Assembly (NCBI RefSeq): GCF_003576645.1
Contig: NC_044930.1
Span: 20,338,681 to 20,402,680, forward strand
Direction: 5' to 3'
DNA length: 64,000 bases
DNA from: Ipomoea triloba
Taxonomy: Eukaryota > Streptophyta > Magnoliopsida > Solanales > Convolvulaceae
A model generated the notes under the pieces. The model had not been told where the DNA came from and ran no database searches. It saw only the letters and a program-made list of their open reading frames with translations. A program made the translations under genes and the position numbers. Below, piece by piece: positions 11,370 through 23,840 of the stretch; within the stretch, counting starts at the first letter, position 1; each line of letters begins with the position of its first letter.

Positions 11370-12045
11370 CTCTCTATCCCATTTTACCTGTTTTATTTTA
11401 GAGTTTATTATCGAAATGGTCCCTCAACTATTGTAAAATTATTAATTTGGTCCTCGACAATTTTTCTTGCTCAATTAAGTCCTCAGACTTTGAAAATTTT
11501 AACCATTTTGATCCTCAATTTATTTTGGTGTTAAACAATTGTTAAATTGGGACCAATTTGATAATTTTTCTATAGTCAAGCGACCATTTTGGTAATTAAT
11601 TTTTGACTAAAATGGTCCCTTGACTATAATGAAATTACCAATTTGGTCCCGATTTAACGGATATCAACCGGTAAAATAAACGGAGGACCAAAATAGTTAA
11701 TTTTTTCAAAGTCCGAGGACTTAATTGGACAAGAAAAATTGTCGAGGACCAAATTGGTAATTTCGCAATAGTCTAGGGACCATTTCGGTAAAAAAACTCT
11801 TTATTTTATTTACTATTCAGTAGCCAACTCAACTCTTTCATTTTTACTTAGTTTCTTTAGTAGCTTTTACTTATTTTTAATTTTTTTTGTGTTTAATAGT
11901 ACTTTAAATGTAGTTTCTAAATATATAAATTTATTATACTAATAGTCTAATACTAAACTTAACATTATGAAAAATAGAATTAAAAATAACTTTAGTCAAG
12001 TCTCCTTAATCGAAACTGACACATAAAAAGAACGGAAGGAGTAAT
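11370..12045. mobile_element. Stowaway-like MITE split by a Mutator-like MITE
   Basis: The left end CTCTCTATCCCATTTTACC and the right end GAACGGAAGGAGTA match the family seen at 1851-2100, including the interior ATAGTACTTTAAATGTAGTT. The insertion 11401-11799 divides it and left the duplication TTTATTTTA on both sides. Confidence 0.6.
11401..11799. mobile_element. Mutator-like foldback MITE with perfect 9-bp duplication
   Basis: Starts GAGTTTATTATCGAAATGG and ends CCATTTCGGTAAAAAAACTC. The two halves are inverted copies over most of the length (arms near 180 bp). The flanks 11392-11400 and 11800-11808 are both TTTATTTTA. It is non-coding and lies inside the Stowaway-like element. Confidence 0.82.
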
Positions 12046-12439
12046 TCATTACTTCTATTCATTTTTAAATAACCAAGAAAAGAGTCCTAACTCATAGAAA
12101 ACTATTCAATTATTATTCAATGGACCAGGGGAAAAATGACGTCATTTCTTTTAATGAAAAGAAACGGAAACCATTACGTCCGTTACCTCTTTTGCGAAGT
12201 GGAAACTTTTGCGACATTCAAATGTAATATTAAAAAGCAAAAAACTTATATTTATTAATTTTATCCAATTAGAGTTTATTGAGAAGAGTTTTTAGTTTTA
12301 GGCTCTCATCTAGTTTTAAAAGTATTCTTTTATTAGTATTTTTTTAGAATTTTAGAGTTCATAAATTCTACTCATAATAAACTGCAAGGCAAAATAAATA
12401 TAGTGAGATCTCTTATCCCATTCCCCCACTCATAGGGAC

Positions 12440-12705
12440 GAGTAAATAAAGCATATGAGAAGTTTGCATTGGTAGCTCAACTGATCGTAGAGGTAAGATT
12501 TGTCACAAAGAATCAAAGATTGAGTTCCACTAACAGCAGTGTGGGAGCAACCTATTAAAATGAGGGAGACTGTTTGTACTGTGTGCATTGAGCAAAAATC
12601 TAGAATTTGTTGGTCAGTTGAGTCACCATGATTTACTCCTCCACAAATTGTCGGGTCGGAATGTGGGGCACTCGGAGTGAGTGATTTCACCTTTTTGTCA
12701 CAAAA
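12440..12705 (+). mobile_element. tRNA-derived SINE (family S2)
   Basis: The head has an A-box-like TTGGTAGCTCAACTGATCG and a B-box-like AGATTGAGTTCCACT about 45 bp later. The body contains AGTGTGGGAGCAACCTATTA. The body words recur on the - strand at 56470-56690, and the 3' part (GGATCGGGGTGTGGAGG type) recurs at 13126-13225. An open frame on the opposite strand is not supported as a gene. Confidence 0.6.
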
Positions 12706-12842
12706 AAAGTATATGAGAAACATTACTTAATTAAATAAAAATGTCAAAAAAAATAAAAATGTCATTCCAAATTCAACTTAATTAATGTTAATATAACAAA
12801 TTAATACTATATCAAAGTTAAATTAGACTCCACTAGCAATCT

Positions 12843-13025
12843 TAGAATGGTGGTCAAGTGGATGGAGTATGATTCTCGTACTTGAATAGTCATAGGTTTG
12901 ACTCTTGTTAACAAATTCTCAATCAAGCCTACCACCCACTAACTAGAATTAGTGGGAGCGCAGGTACGAGAATTGTGTTCCACACCCACTTCGTCTCCCC
13001 TTCCGAAATTATCAAGAAACTCTTA
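12843..13025 (+). mobile_element. tRNA-derived SINE (family S3)
   Basis: GAATGGTGGTCAAGTGGATG gives a good A box. CATAGGTTTGACTCTTG about 45 bp later gives a B box close to GGTTCGANTCC. About 100 bp of non-tRNA body follows. It is not a functional tRNA gene, since no acceptor stem closes. Confidence 0.55.
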
Positions 13026-13125
13026 TTTATCCACAATAAAATAAAATGAGAAAGTTCAAAATTTGCATCCATTAATATATAAGCAGTCTATTTGTGTTCA
13101 ATTTTTCAATTTTGTTCTAAATATA

Positions 13126-13225
13126 AGCAAAGATCTAGCTTCTGTGCTCAGCATCCATCCTCCCGTATGATCAGTCGGATCGGGGTGTGGAGGCCCTTAA
13201 CGCTAGCGATTCAGTCTTTTGGGAA
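13126..13225 (+). mobile_element. 5'-truncated SINE, family S2
   Basis: AAGATCTAGCTTCTGTGCTC and CGGATCGGGGTGTGGAGGC match the 3' half of the SINE at 12440-12705. The tRNA-like head is missing. Confidence 0.45.
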
Positions 13226-14272
13226 GAGAATATAATCCGACTAAAAACGTTTTTTTTTTTTAAAAAAAAAAAAATTGGGTACTTTTTTTAGTGCTGAATA
13301 TGTTAATTGCACTGTCTTAGTATAGAAGCTCAATTACACTATTGTGACTAGCGAAAGCATCTTTCTTACCTGTATTTTAGGGTTGAATTGTTCCAAATTC
13401 CAATAGACAAGAGACTGCTATGCATACTCATTTGTAATTAGCTTCTATAAACAAAGAAAATTGAGTGACCCACCATGTGCTAAGATTCTGGCCTTCTATG
13501 CACAAACCTTTTTTTTTTAATGAAGCTGTAATTAAATTATATATATTATCCAAAAACATTATAAATTATTTTGATTTTCCTTTTATGCCAACCACACATG
13601 ACAGCTCTAACAACCATAGACTATACTGCACTCAATTATTTGAGCATAGTATTTTAATTTATGTCACTATCTTACAAATTTTTTTTTAATTAATTTCAAT
13701 TGTATATTAATATTTGCTTATTTATATTTTATTATAATATTATATTATATTTTTTTAAAATGGCATATTTGTGAAGTGAATGTACTTTTTAGTATTATTT
13801 TGTAAGTTGACTGTTGTAATGTCATTAGTAGTATTAGGTGTACCCAAGATTCTCTGTAACTATTTTCTGGTTGTGTTTATTTTGATTTTATTTTATTATA
13901 TTTTGGTAGGAAATTAGAATGCATGCTTTAATTTTCCAGTAATAAACAGAGGATTTAGGTACACAAGTCAAGATAGGAGTAACCTAACACCTTAAATTAA
14001 GGAAATGTCTTTTGGGGTTGAATTATATTTGGTCCCATCTTGTTACATCGCCATGAAACAAGATTAATCTATGCCCTTTTTTATTTTTTATATTTTGGAC
14101 AAATCCCAATATCGCCATGATATGACGAGACCAAATTTGATCCCGATAAAGTTCTTAAATTAAATATAAATATTCTTTTATTTTAATGACATTTAAAGGT
14201 GTTAATTACATTATATTTAAATTACATTTAGATAGTATATCTAAAAATGAATCTCAATATTAAAAAAAATAA
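13226..14272. other. AT-rich intergenic sequence
   Basis: It contains T and A runs (13250-13274) and long A/T stretches. No gene or ends of an element were recognised. Confidence 0.5.
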
Positions 14273-14632
14273 GGAAAAATTGTAATTTATGTCTCTTACA
14301 AATGTCAATTATCAATATCACCTCTCAATTATTAGTGGTGTAAATGTTGTCCCTCAATTTTCAAAACGTGACATATATTTTCCTTCCTATAAATTATTAG
14401 TGGTATAAAGGTGGTTACACATCGTTTTTACTATTTGAAAATCACGTTTTTTTCCTCCATTTTTCTTTCTTCGTTTGTTCTCCTTCCGCCGTCAACAATG
14501 TTTTTCCTTCTTCCTAGGAGAGAGTAATATATGTCACGTTTTAAAATTGATGGGAACATTTACACCACTAATAATTTAGGGGTGACATTGATAATTAATA
14601 TATTGATGAGATACATAAATTATAATTTTCTC
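14273..14632. mobile_element. Mutator-like foldback MITE, 8-bp duplication
   Basis: Starts GGAAAAATTGTAATTTATG and ends CATAAATTATAATTTTCTC, with inverted arms of about 130 bp (shared ATTAGTGGTGTAAATGTT). The flanks 14265-14272 and 14633-14640 are both AAAAATAA. The core near 14440-14510 is pyrimidine-rich with CCTTCCGCCG. It lies just left of the hAT-like shell. Confidence 0.75.
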
Positions 14633-15041
14633 AAAAATAATCTTCATAAAATGAACATTCAATATATTAAAAATATACTAAATAAATTTTATATCAGTGA
14701 TCCACCTTATAAAGTGAATCATAATTTTGTTTTAAGAAATTATGTACCTTAAGATCGAATATAAATTTTGTATCTGAAACCACTGTTACAAAAATCCCCC
14801 ACCTAGGCGCTAGATGCTCTTAGACCGAGGCGAATTGCTCCATATGTGTCCGCCTAGGTGGCCGGCCGCCTAGTGCCTAACTCGGCCGACTCGGCAGAAT
14901 TTGGCCGAGTTAACTCGCCCAACTCGGCAAAGTTAGCAGAGTTAATTAATTCAAGCGAGTCGGCCTTGTTAATTTTTTACTATATTTATATATATTTAAA
15001 TTTATTTTATTTATATAAGTAAGAGAAGAAATATATATATA

Positions 15042-15474
15042 TAGTTACGATTATGAGATCACTTATTTAGTTAAGATCGTGAGATCAGATCTTATGCATC
15101 CATGTAATAATTTAATGGTCTAGATTGATTTAAGATTCTAAGTTAAAGTGTGTGTGAACGGTGATAAAAGGTGTGCGAGGAGTGATTAAGTGTGTGCAAA
15201 CGGGGATTAAATGTGTGCAAACGGTGATTAAATGTGTGCAAATGGAGTGGGTGTGTAAAACCATTAAAATTTTTTAGATTGATGTACAAGATTTGATCTA
15301 AAAAAATTTTAATGGTCAAGATTGATTAAGATTCCGAGTTGGTATGTGCGAATGATGATTAAATGTGTGCGAACAGACTGTGTGTCAATCAATCTAAACC
15401 ATTGAAAAATAATACATAGATGTACAAGATCTGATCTCACGATCTTACCTAAACAAGTGATCTCATTGGAACCC

Positions 15475-15478
<4 letters not shown>
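15042..15478. mobile_element. Foldback element with a GTGTGCAAACGG core
   Basis: Inverted arms of about 110 bp share GAGATCACTT, AAGATCGTGAGATCAGATCT and the following text. The core has repeats of about 20 bp (AAATGTGTGCAAACGGTGAT). It ends in (TA)n, into which the large Mutator-like element inserted. Confidence 0.6.
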
Positions 15479-15522
<44 letters not shown>

Positions 15523-15536
15523 GAGGTATATATATA

Positions 15537-15584
15537 GAGGAAGCATCTGGTGCGGCCTTGCTATTACATGCGGCTGTGTGGCCT
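15537..15584 (+). repeat. Left terminal inverted repeat of the 9.2-kb MULE
   Basis: Two TGCGGC blocks 18 bp apart (15551, 15569) are followed by TGTGTGGCC. The right terminus repeats the same arrangement inverted. The exact inner limit is unclear because identity fades after about 45 bp. Confidence 0.65.
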
Positions 15585-15933
15585 GATGTCAACCACTAGA
15601 TAAATTAATCCAATGCTCCATATTTCTCGAAATAAAAACGCGCTATGTTCAAGAATAACGTGAAGGAGGGGTAGATTGGACAATTTACATTATTCAAACC
15701 GCACTGTCGAAACCCACTCCGTTGCTTCGATTCACAATCCCAACGCACTGAACACACAACGCTCTCCATTCCCCCGCAAAACCTCTCGAAGCGAAAAACT
15801 GCAGTCGCCGAGCACAGAGCACCGAGCCCCGGACGTCGTAGAAGGACAGCGGACGACGTAGAAGACTCCATCACAAACAACGACCGCCGTTTTGGAACAA
15901 AACGTACAAGTCGACTTCAGCAGACAAAGAACA

Positions 15934-18900
15934 ATGACGAAAACCAAAGGTATACTCTCACAGTCTAACCACATCATTTTATTTCAAAAATACGGCAAAA
16001 AATCTCAAATTATTGTTACATTTAGGACTAGGGCACCATGTAATGTGTTGTTTGTGCATTATCGAGATAAATCTTGTTCATATTTGAGATTATACTAGTG
16101 TATTGCGCAATAATATGTGTATTTGGTGTATCGTGGTGGAGGGCGAGGGAATGGTGTGTTCCAGCATTGCACTAGTGCTTTTTAAAACGTCGACTGGTGT
16201 ATATTTTTATATATTTGAGTAAGTGCATTTTGCGTGACTAAGTGGATTTAGGCATTGGTGAGAATGGTGTGTTTTAACATGTCTACTGGTGCATTATATA
16301 CGTTGAGTAGTGTGTTTTTACTTATATTGGTGCTTTCAATGTGATTTACTGTCGTTCAATATGGAAGGCAGGGAATGGTGTGTTTTAATCTGTCCAGTGG
16401 TGCATTTTAGTACGTATAATAGTGTGATTTTTTATAGATGTTGATGAGTTTTACAACAGTATACGCATTTTATGTGTGCTGGGTAGATGGTGTGTTTTAA
16501 TCTGAGTACTGGTGTAATAGATTCACTTAATTGGTGTTTTAGTTACTAATGCTAGTGCATTTTATGATAGTATGTGTTATTTGTGTATGCTGCTAAAGAT
16601 GTGTGTTTGTGGTGCATTGTTTGTGGGTATATGTGTTAGGCTATGGGTGTGTAATGATTACATTCCAACAGTAGTAAAATGCACCACTAAAATCAGATTG
16701 GATGCTGCATTTTACTACTGTTGGAATGCAAACAGTGATGAATGTATATCAGAGTACATATTTTTGCATTCACTTCTTTGTACCCCCCCCCCCCATATAT
16801 TTGAGTGGTGTGTTCTACTATGTATATTATATTATTACTTTTACACTCATGCATTCTCTAATACACTAAATTCTGCATTTCCCTAAAATTAGTGGTGAAT
16901 GATTTGATTACTAATTTAAATTAAAAATATCATGTAGGCAGCAAAAGAAAAGCAACTGACGAGGGGGAGACATCCAGAGCAAAGGAACCCAGAACAAACT
17001 CTGCACCCGAACAAGCAGAAGAACAAGCTCAGCAGCCTGCCCAGGAACATGCTGACCAACGCCAGCCAGAGCCAATTCAAAGCCCAGAACAAAATGATAA
17101 TACGGAGCAAGAGAGTGAGGATGAGACTGAGGATGAGAGTGAGGAGGATGGCTCAGGACAAAGCAACGATGGAGAACTTCATATAAGGTCCCTACCAACA
17201 AGAATAACCAAGAACATAGGCTGGCTTAGCCCTGCACAACAACAGTGTGTAAGGGAGATGGGAATGGGCAAGCTACTAAACCTTAACATCACCAACCTAC
17301 CACGTAGATTAGGGCTGTGGTTAGTGGAAAACTTTGATCCAAGGAGCTGCACCTTACAACTCCAGAATGGACAGTCAATCCATATCACTGCAGCTGATGT
17401 TGCTGCAACTCTTGGGCTTCCTATGGTACAGATTGAAATAACAAGGAGGACAGCAAGGGCAATTCCTGAAATCCTGAAGGAATGGAGGGCAATTTTTGAG
17501 AAGACAACTGCATGTATTACACCAGCTGCTATGATCAGGAGGATGTTAGAAACAGAGGCTGATGATCCTTGGTTCAAGAGACACTTTGCCCTGTTGGTGA
17601 TCACTGTGTTGATAGACCCCATGGTAAATGGTTATGTCAACCAAAACTACATTGATCATCTTCAGGTTGTGGACAACATTCCAAACCTCAACTGGTGTCA
17701 AATGGTGATAAATTCACTGGTTACTAGCAAGCTTGCCTGGGAGAGAAGCACGGACAAAATCTTTGGAGGGCCAATTCTATTCCTCACGGTAAACCCACTC
17801 CCATCACCTCCAAATCCATTAAAACATCACACACAATCCAACTAATAATACTGTGAAACACAATATGCAGGTATTTTATGCTGACCGGGTAGTGCTTTAC
17901 AAACGTACTGTGCCAAGAAGCTACCCAGCCTTCCGATCTTGGACATCCAAGCTGCGGTTAAAAAGAGAGGAAGCTGAAATAAAATTTGGTGGCTTCGGGT
18001 TTGGCCACATTGATAGTGTTTTGCAGCCGAAAAATGCCCCACCTGAAGAAGAAGGTCCATCCATTCCACAAGCTGATGTCCCACCCCAACCACAGCCGCG
18101 GGAATAGAACCCCACACTACCAGAAGGATTAGAGGTAAACACGGGTGCATATCTTGATATTTATTAGTGTGTTTTATCACATAGGATAGCGTGTTTGTGC
18201 ATATGAGCAGAGTATTTTGTGTTTGCGTATCATGGGTGGGGAGTGGTGTGTTTTAATTGTTTAGTCGTGTATTTTATAACATTGAATGGTGTGTTTTAAT
18301 ATAAATATTGTTCTATATACAGGATTTTGTTGACGAAATCACCAGCAACACAAGGACCATTGCAACAGCGCTGCTTAGAATATCAACTCTTGTTGAGACC
18401 GCACCTTCTGCAATCCTTGAGAATGACCAATTCAAGAAAATGTTTGAATCAGCAAGGCAACTACTTGGATTTAAAGCTCAAGAAGAACAGGACCTGACAT
18501 TCTCTCAACAGGAGGATGCATACTGGGGTAACCCAGATGTCCTAAATTCAGTTGATGAAATTGTGCGTGCAGTCCTGAAAAGGACTTATCTGAATGATGT
18601 CCCATCATTCAGTCTTGGACTGACGCAGGACGAGCAAAACCATGGTTGGGATGACGTTAATGCAGTAGCCAGAGAATATGCTGATGGTGAGCAGAGACAA
18701 GAAGGAGATGCTGTTGAAGTAAATGTTGATGGAGGTGAAGCAGAAGTAGGTGAAGAGATACCTCATGCAGCTGAAAGACCTCAGGAAATCAGAACTGAAA
18801 TTCCAGCCCCAAGTGATGAGGTAAAGCCACTATATTTCATTACACAATACAAAAATAGACATAAATGCACCAATCAATGCAACTGAGGAGGCAGTAAGGA

Positions 18901-20307
18901 AGTGGGTGTTTGAAAATCCAAACCCTGATATGTAAGTCTTTTGTTCATGCATGTTTTGATTACTGGTGTGTCTATACTAGATGGTTGCTGCTTTTATACA
19001 TAGAATTGTTTAGTGGTGTGTTTTAAAACGTTGAGTGGTGTGTTTTAGTAAAAATGGTGGTGAGTTTTGCGATGGTAGATGCATTTGGTGTTGTGTGTGG
19101 TTAATTAGTGTGTTTTAACATGAAAACTGGTGTGTTTTATCACATAGAATGGTGTGTTTTAATACGTGTGTTTGTAAATTGCAGCTGACTACTGTTTGGG
19201 TATCATGGGTTGGGAGTTACTGTGTTTGAATTGTTTAGTCGTGTATTTTATAACATTGATTGGTGTGTTTGGAGTCAGTACATTTATTTTTATTTACCTT
19301 GCGCATATCTATTTCTAGGAGCCAAGAATTATTCAGGTTTCAATCAAGAGTTATTCTCTGGGCCGATATGTTGTTCCTAAAGCCAAACTCTGAGATCCCC
19401 ACAAGTATCATTGATGCTTGGGCAGCTATTTTGAACAATAATGAGGAAGATCGGCTTTCATCAAGATTCTTTGCTTCAACTTGGACAACTGTAAGTTAAA
19501 ATTATAAAACAAATAAATCCTTAAAAACGTACAAGTTCTAACGATAATAACATTTAAATTGCAGTTGTACACAGTTGTGAATCCCATTGGAGACGAGGAT
19601 GAGAGATATGTGAAATTCAGTTACAACTACCTAGTGGACAAAACCTTTGCAGTGGAGACCCAATGGAAAAACATTCAACATGTAAGTGTTACGAATTGCT
19701 TAGTACATTCTATTATTTGATTGGTGAGTTTGGTACACATTTTGACACGAGTTTTTTCCTATGATAGTTTCTGTTTCCAATAATAGCATCTCAGCACTAT
19801 TACATGATTCATTTTGATCCACAGTGTGAGAGATTTGAGGCAATAGACAACTCATCTAAAGTTTGCAAAACTGATGACAAATATGGAATTGTGCCTATGA
19901 CATTGGTAACACACTGACCTCTTGCTTTTTTCATACACAACAATATATTCAATAACTACAATTTCAATGTCTTTAATTGTATGCAGCAAAAATTTCTTTC
20001 AATGTTCATGACTGGTTTGAAATCAACTTACAAATCTGAGAAGATTGCGAAGTTGAAACTAAAGAGAATGAAGATGTCTTGGAGGGATAACAGAAACAAG
20101 GTTGATTGCGGTGTGTTCCTCATGCGCCATATGGAAACATTCAGAGGGCAATTACCAGAACTATGGGACTGTGGTTTGCAAAAAGAAAACAAGGACCAGT
20201 TGAATGTTTTAAGAATCAAATACTTAACTGCACTTGTCATGTCAGATGTAAATGAGCACAAAGCCATGAACATACAACAAGCAGCAGAGTTTGGACTAGA
20301 AAATTGA
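15934..20307 (+). pseudogene. Ulp1-like (C48) cysteine protease gene of the MULE, one nonsense codon
   Basis: Nine exons join in phase: 15934-15949, 16938-17788, 17871-18134, 18323-18820, 18888-18931, 19319-19490, 19565-19681, 19768-19905 and 19987-20307. They total 2421 nt, or 807 codons including the stop. The N-terminus is short and basic (MTKTKGSKRKATD), then Gln/Glu-rich and acidic. A region near residues 70-290 (GKLLNLNITNLPRRLGLWLV, TLGLPM) is the type found before plant transposon Ulp1 domains. The C-terminus holds the protease triad: His664 (SQHYYMIHFD), Asp681 (EAIDNSS) and Cys741 (KVDCGVFLMRHME). The usual oxyanion-hole Gln six residues before Cys is Asn735. Codon 368 is TAG (18105-18107); everything else is in frame. 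Ulp1 proteins remove SUMO-like modifiers in the nucleus, but the role in transposons is unknown. The stop could be a real mutation, a sequencing error or evidence for an alternative splice. Confidence 0.8.
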
Positions 20308-20514
20308 CTTTGGCGGTAAGTTTGATGTTGCACTATCTGTTTGTGGCTTCTTTGACACTATTGATTAGACAATACTTTTTGGTTGACATTATGATATGTC
20401 TAGGACAGCTGGTACGTAGTTTTCTAACTGCTAATAGCTTTGACTATGTTGTTTAGGAACTTTATTTGTTACTACTTTTTGGTTGAATGCACAGATTATG
20501 CACAGTTGCAAAAT

Positions 20515-21430
20515 GGACCACTGAGTTTACTAACACACCACATAAGGTGTAAAACACACAACTGACCTCACTAAAACACACCACTCAAGGTGTAAGAATG
20601 CAACACTGACCTTACTAAAACACACCACTCAATATGTGAAACACACCACATAAGGTGTAAAATACACTACTGACCTTACTAAAACACACCACTAAAGGTG
20701 TAACAATGCAACACTGACCATACTAAAACACACCACTCAAGGTGTAAAACAAACCACTGACTTTACTAAAACACACCACTCAATATGTAAAACACACCAC
20801 ATAAGTTGTAAAATATACCACTAACCTTACTAAAACACACCACTCAAGGTGTAAAAATGCAACACCAACCTTACTAAAACACACCACTCAAGGTGTAAAA
20901 CACACCACTGACTTGACTAAAACACACCACTCAATATGTAAAACACACCACATAAGGTGTAAAACACACCACTGACCTTACTAAAACACACCGCTCAAGG
21001 TGTAAAAACGCAACACTAACCTTACTAAAACACACCACTCAATATGTAAAACACACCACATAAGGTGTAAAACACACCACTGGCCTTACTAAAACACACC
21101 ACTCAAGGTGTAAAAATGCAACACTGACAATACTAAAACACACCACATAAGGTGTAAAACACACGACTAGCATTACTAAAACACACCACTCAAGGTGTAA
21201 AAATGCAACACTAACCTTACTAAAACACACCACTCAAGGTGTAACAATGCAACACTGACCATACTAAAACACACTATTCAATGTGTAAAACACACCACTG
21301 ACCTTACTAAAACACACCACCTAAGGTGTGAAACACACCATTGACATTTCTAAAACACACCACTCAAGGTGTAAAAATGCACCACTTACCTCACTAAAAC
21401 ACAATACTCAAGCTGTAAACATATTAAAAA
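20515..21430 (-). repeat. CACACCACT minisatellite array between the converging genes
   Basis: Tandem imperfect units of about 45 bp are built from ACTAAAACACACCACTCAAG, GTGTAAAAATGCAACACTGA and ATATGTAAAACACACCACAT blocks, arranged in a higher-order pattern. On the - strand the unit reads TGGTGTGTTTTAGT, the same word found on the + strand in the introns of the protease gene. The array lies downstream of both genes' stop codons. Confidence 0.85.
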
Positions 21431-21596
21431 ACACCACTTACTCACCATACGTCAAGTACGCATATGCGTAACAGGACACACCAGTACTTGTATTAAAATG
21501 CATCAATGCACAGATTAAAAGTATTAACATATGTATCAAAACACACCACGCTATGAATGAACACAAATCATATACAGTAATACAATGATCAATTTC

Positions 21597-23840
21597 AATT
21601 ATTTAAAGGACATGTCCTACTGTTATGGCCATATTCATCACAAGTGTGACATCTCCTTGATTGCTTTGCACACTTGCTTGTAGCTCTCTCCCACTCTTCA
21701 ATCGCTTACCACTACCCTTGTTCTTAGCTTTGACAGGGTCGTGCACTTCCACTGTAGAGGCCTTGGACACAGACCCACAAAACAAATTAATCACACTTTG
21801 CTTGCTACCAACAGCCACGCTACTGCCATTCTCACTCCCATCTTGAAGAAATAATTTCATTTGATCATTAATAACGCTTCGTATCTGTGACAAACGATCA
21901 ATATTACCATCAGCCAACCCCACACAAGCATAAATATCAGACCACATAAGATTAGTAAGCAGCCTAACGTTCTCCACTTTCGCAGATTGATCAACAACTA
22001 TACCATCAATATCAAATATTGGGTGCAAACATGCACCCTTTGTCCACTGATGCACCAAATACCTAGAAGGAATACTCTCAAGACCACGATCTTTAAAAAC
22101 AAAAAAGATATGCTTACACAACAAACCCATCCTCTCAAACATCTTGCAAGAACACCTTGCACAATTATCATCCAAAACTAAATCGACAGCCCATGCTCGA
22201 TGGTCACCATCTTTTATCACGTAAGACACGCAACCATCAGAATCACTCAAAGATACCACTTGACAAGAAAAACAAGCTGCACAAATCTCCTCTTGAACAT
22301 CATAAAACACAGAAATTGTGTAAACACCCATGGCATGCCGCTCCAACGTCAATGGCGTCTTCAACACGGGAAAACAAGCTTCACAATCAGCATTCAGTTT
22401 TGCTTGGGCATGCCGCTGTGCACCAATAGCACTATCATAATGCACCAATAATTCAACCAATCTAGAATGTCCATTAGAGAAGCTACCAAAGAAACTGTTT
22501 AGAGACTCCGATCTAGATGTGGTCCTAACCAAACCCGCCATAAACTCATCATGAAAGTATGGAGATGCCCAAAATGTACGGGGGACTCAAACAAGTAACG
22601 AAACCAACCATTATCACCCAACCCATATTTCTCCATAATCTGATTCCATCGCAGCTCAAAGGCCTCGGGATCAATTGAATTATCCCAAACGATGCAATTC
22701 AACTTCCTCCTAAACACCTCGTCTTTAGACAAAACCGGTCCAACCTTCTCTCCCACCTTGCACATTATATGCCACATACAAAATCTATGTTTTGACGCAC
22801 CAAACACTTGAGCAACGACAACCTTCACAGCTGGATCTTGATCTGTAACAACGCAAATAGAATCATGACCCATAATTTTCTTAAAACTCTCCAAAAGCCA
22901 CAGGTATGAGTCTATGTCTTCCTTCGTAAGCAGCCCAGCACCAAAGGTGATGCATCTCTTATGATTATCAATGTCAGTAAATGGGACAAAAACCAGATTA
23001 TACCTACATAAGGAAAAACACAGAAAAAACAGTTAACACAATAACACGTCTCAGAACACACCATATAGCATTGAATAATACACCACTATTCTATACAAAA
23101 TGCACAAACAAAAAACAGATTACTAACCTGTTAGAACGATATGTAGCATCAAACGAAACAACATCACCAAACAAAGAAAAGTTCTTCCTTGATACTGCGT
23201 CCGCCAAGAAAACCCTTGAGAGCTGGTCAGACTCATCAACATCATATTCAAACCCAAATGCTTCGCACAATTCACGCCTTTTAAACAGCGTATCTTGCGA
23301 GTAGGGCCAATGTTTGCCCGAACACAACTTGCAACGAAAATTTGATGGCCAACATCAAGATTGCGATTGACTTTTAAAAACTGCTTAGCAATAGATGAGC
23401 ACATCGAATGGGTATGCCGTTCCTCAAAAAAATGCACAGAATAACAATCTTTCGGTATGAATTTAAAAACCACCTTAGCCTTACACCCAACCCTACTTGT
23501 TAACCTCCGCCTCTTCGCATCACTACAATGGCTATGCTTGAACCCCTCACGACTACATACAACATGCTTCAACACAATACCACCATCTCTACCCTTTCGA
23601 GTTGTGCTCTGCCTACAGTCAAAACCAACAAAGCCAGCATATTGTTTATAAAAACCAAAAGCACTATCCAAGGAATCAAACTGTTGCCCAACATGAGGCT
23701 TCAAACTGTTGGCACAAATTGGACGCCAATACTTAGTCATACCGGGTGATATTTCCATATCACAAGCACTGCCTTCTACACCAATGTCTGTGGAATAACC
23801 TTCATCACAAACCCCACTAGCAGAGTTCATATTCATACCT
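21597..23840 (-). pseudogene. MURA-type (MULE) transposase related to FAR1/FHY3
   Basis: On - from 23836: a FAR1-type N-terminal region (FDSLDSAFGFYKQYAGFVGF ... VVCSREGFKH), then the DDE transposase core (VVSFDATYRSN, VVTDQDPAV, TTSRSESLN). An intron 23127-23004 restores NRYNLVFVPF. A SWIM zinc finger follows (CARCSCKMF ... LLCKH), and at the extreme C-terminus a CCHC knuckle (CHTCDEYGHNSRTC, 21653-21612). Lesions: a frame change with apparent loss of some 50 residues near 23310; a one-base loss in a C run (G run on + at 22580-22584); and a shift near 21695 that puts the knuckle in another frame. The start may lie in an earlier exon, because an acceptor-like TGTAG precedes the ATG. Such transposases bind and cut their own ends. 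Confidence 0.85.

Noticed and set aside
12430..12723. 97-codon frame on the - strand
   Set aside because: Antisense to a SINE with recognisable A and B boxes; no protein similarity recognised.
12843..12915. Possible tRNA gene
   Set aside because: A and B boxes are present but no acceptor stem pairs and a SINE body follows.
20515..21430. Regular repeats that could recall a CRISPR array
   Set aside because: The units are imperfect, contiguous and lack unique spacers, and the context is a plant transposon.
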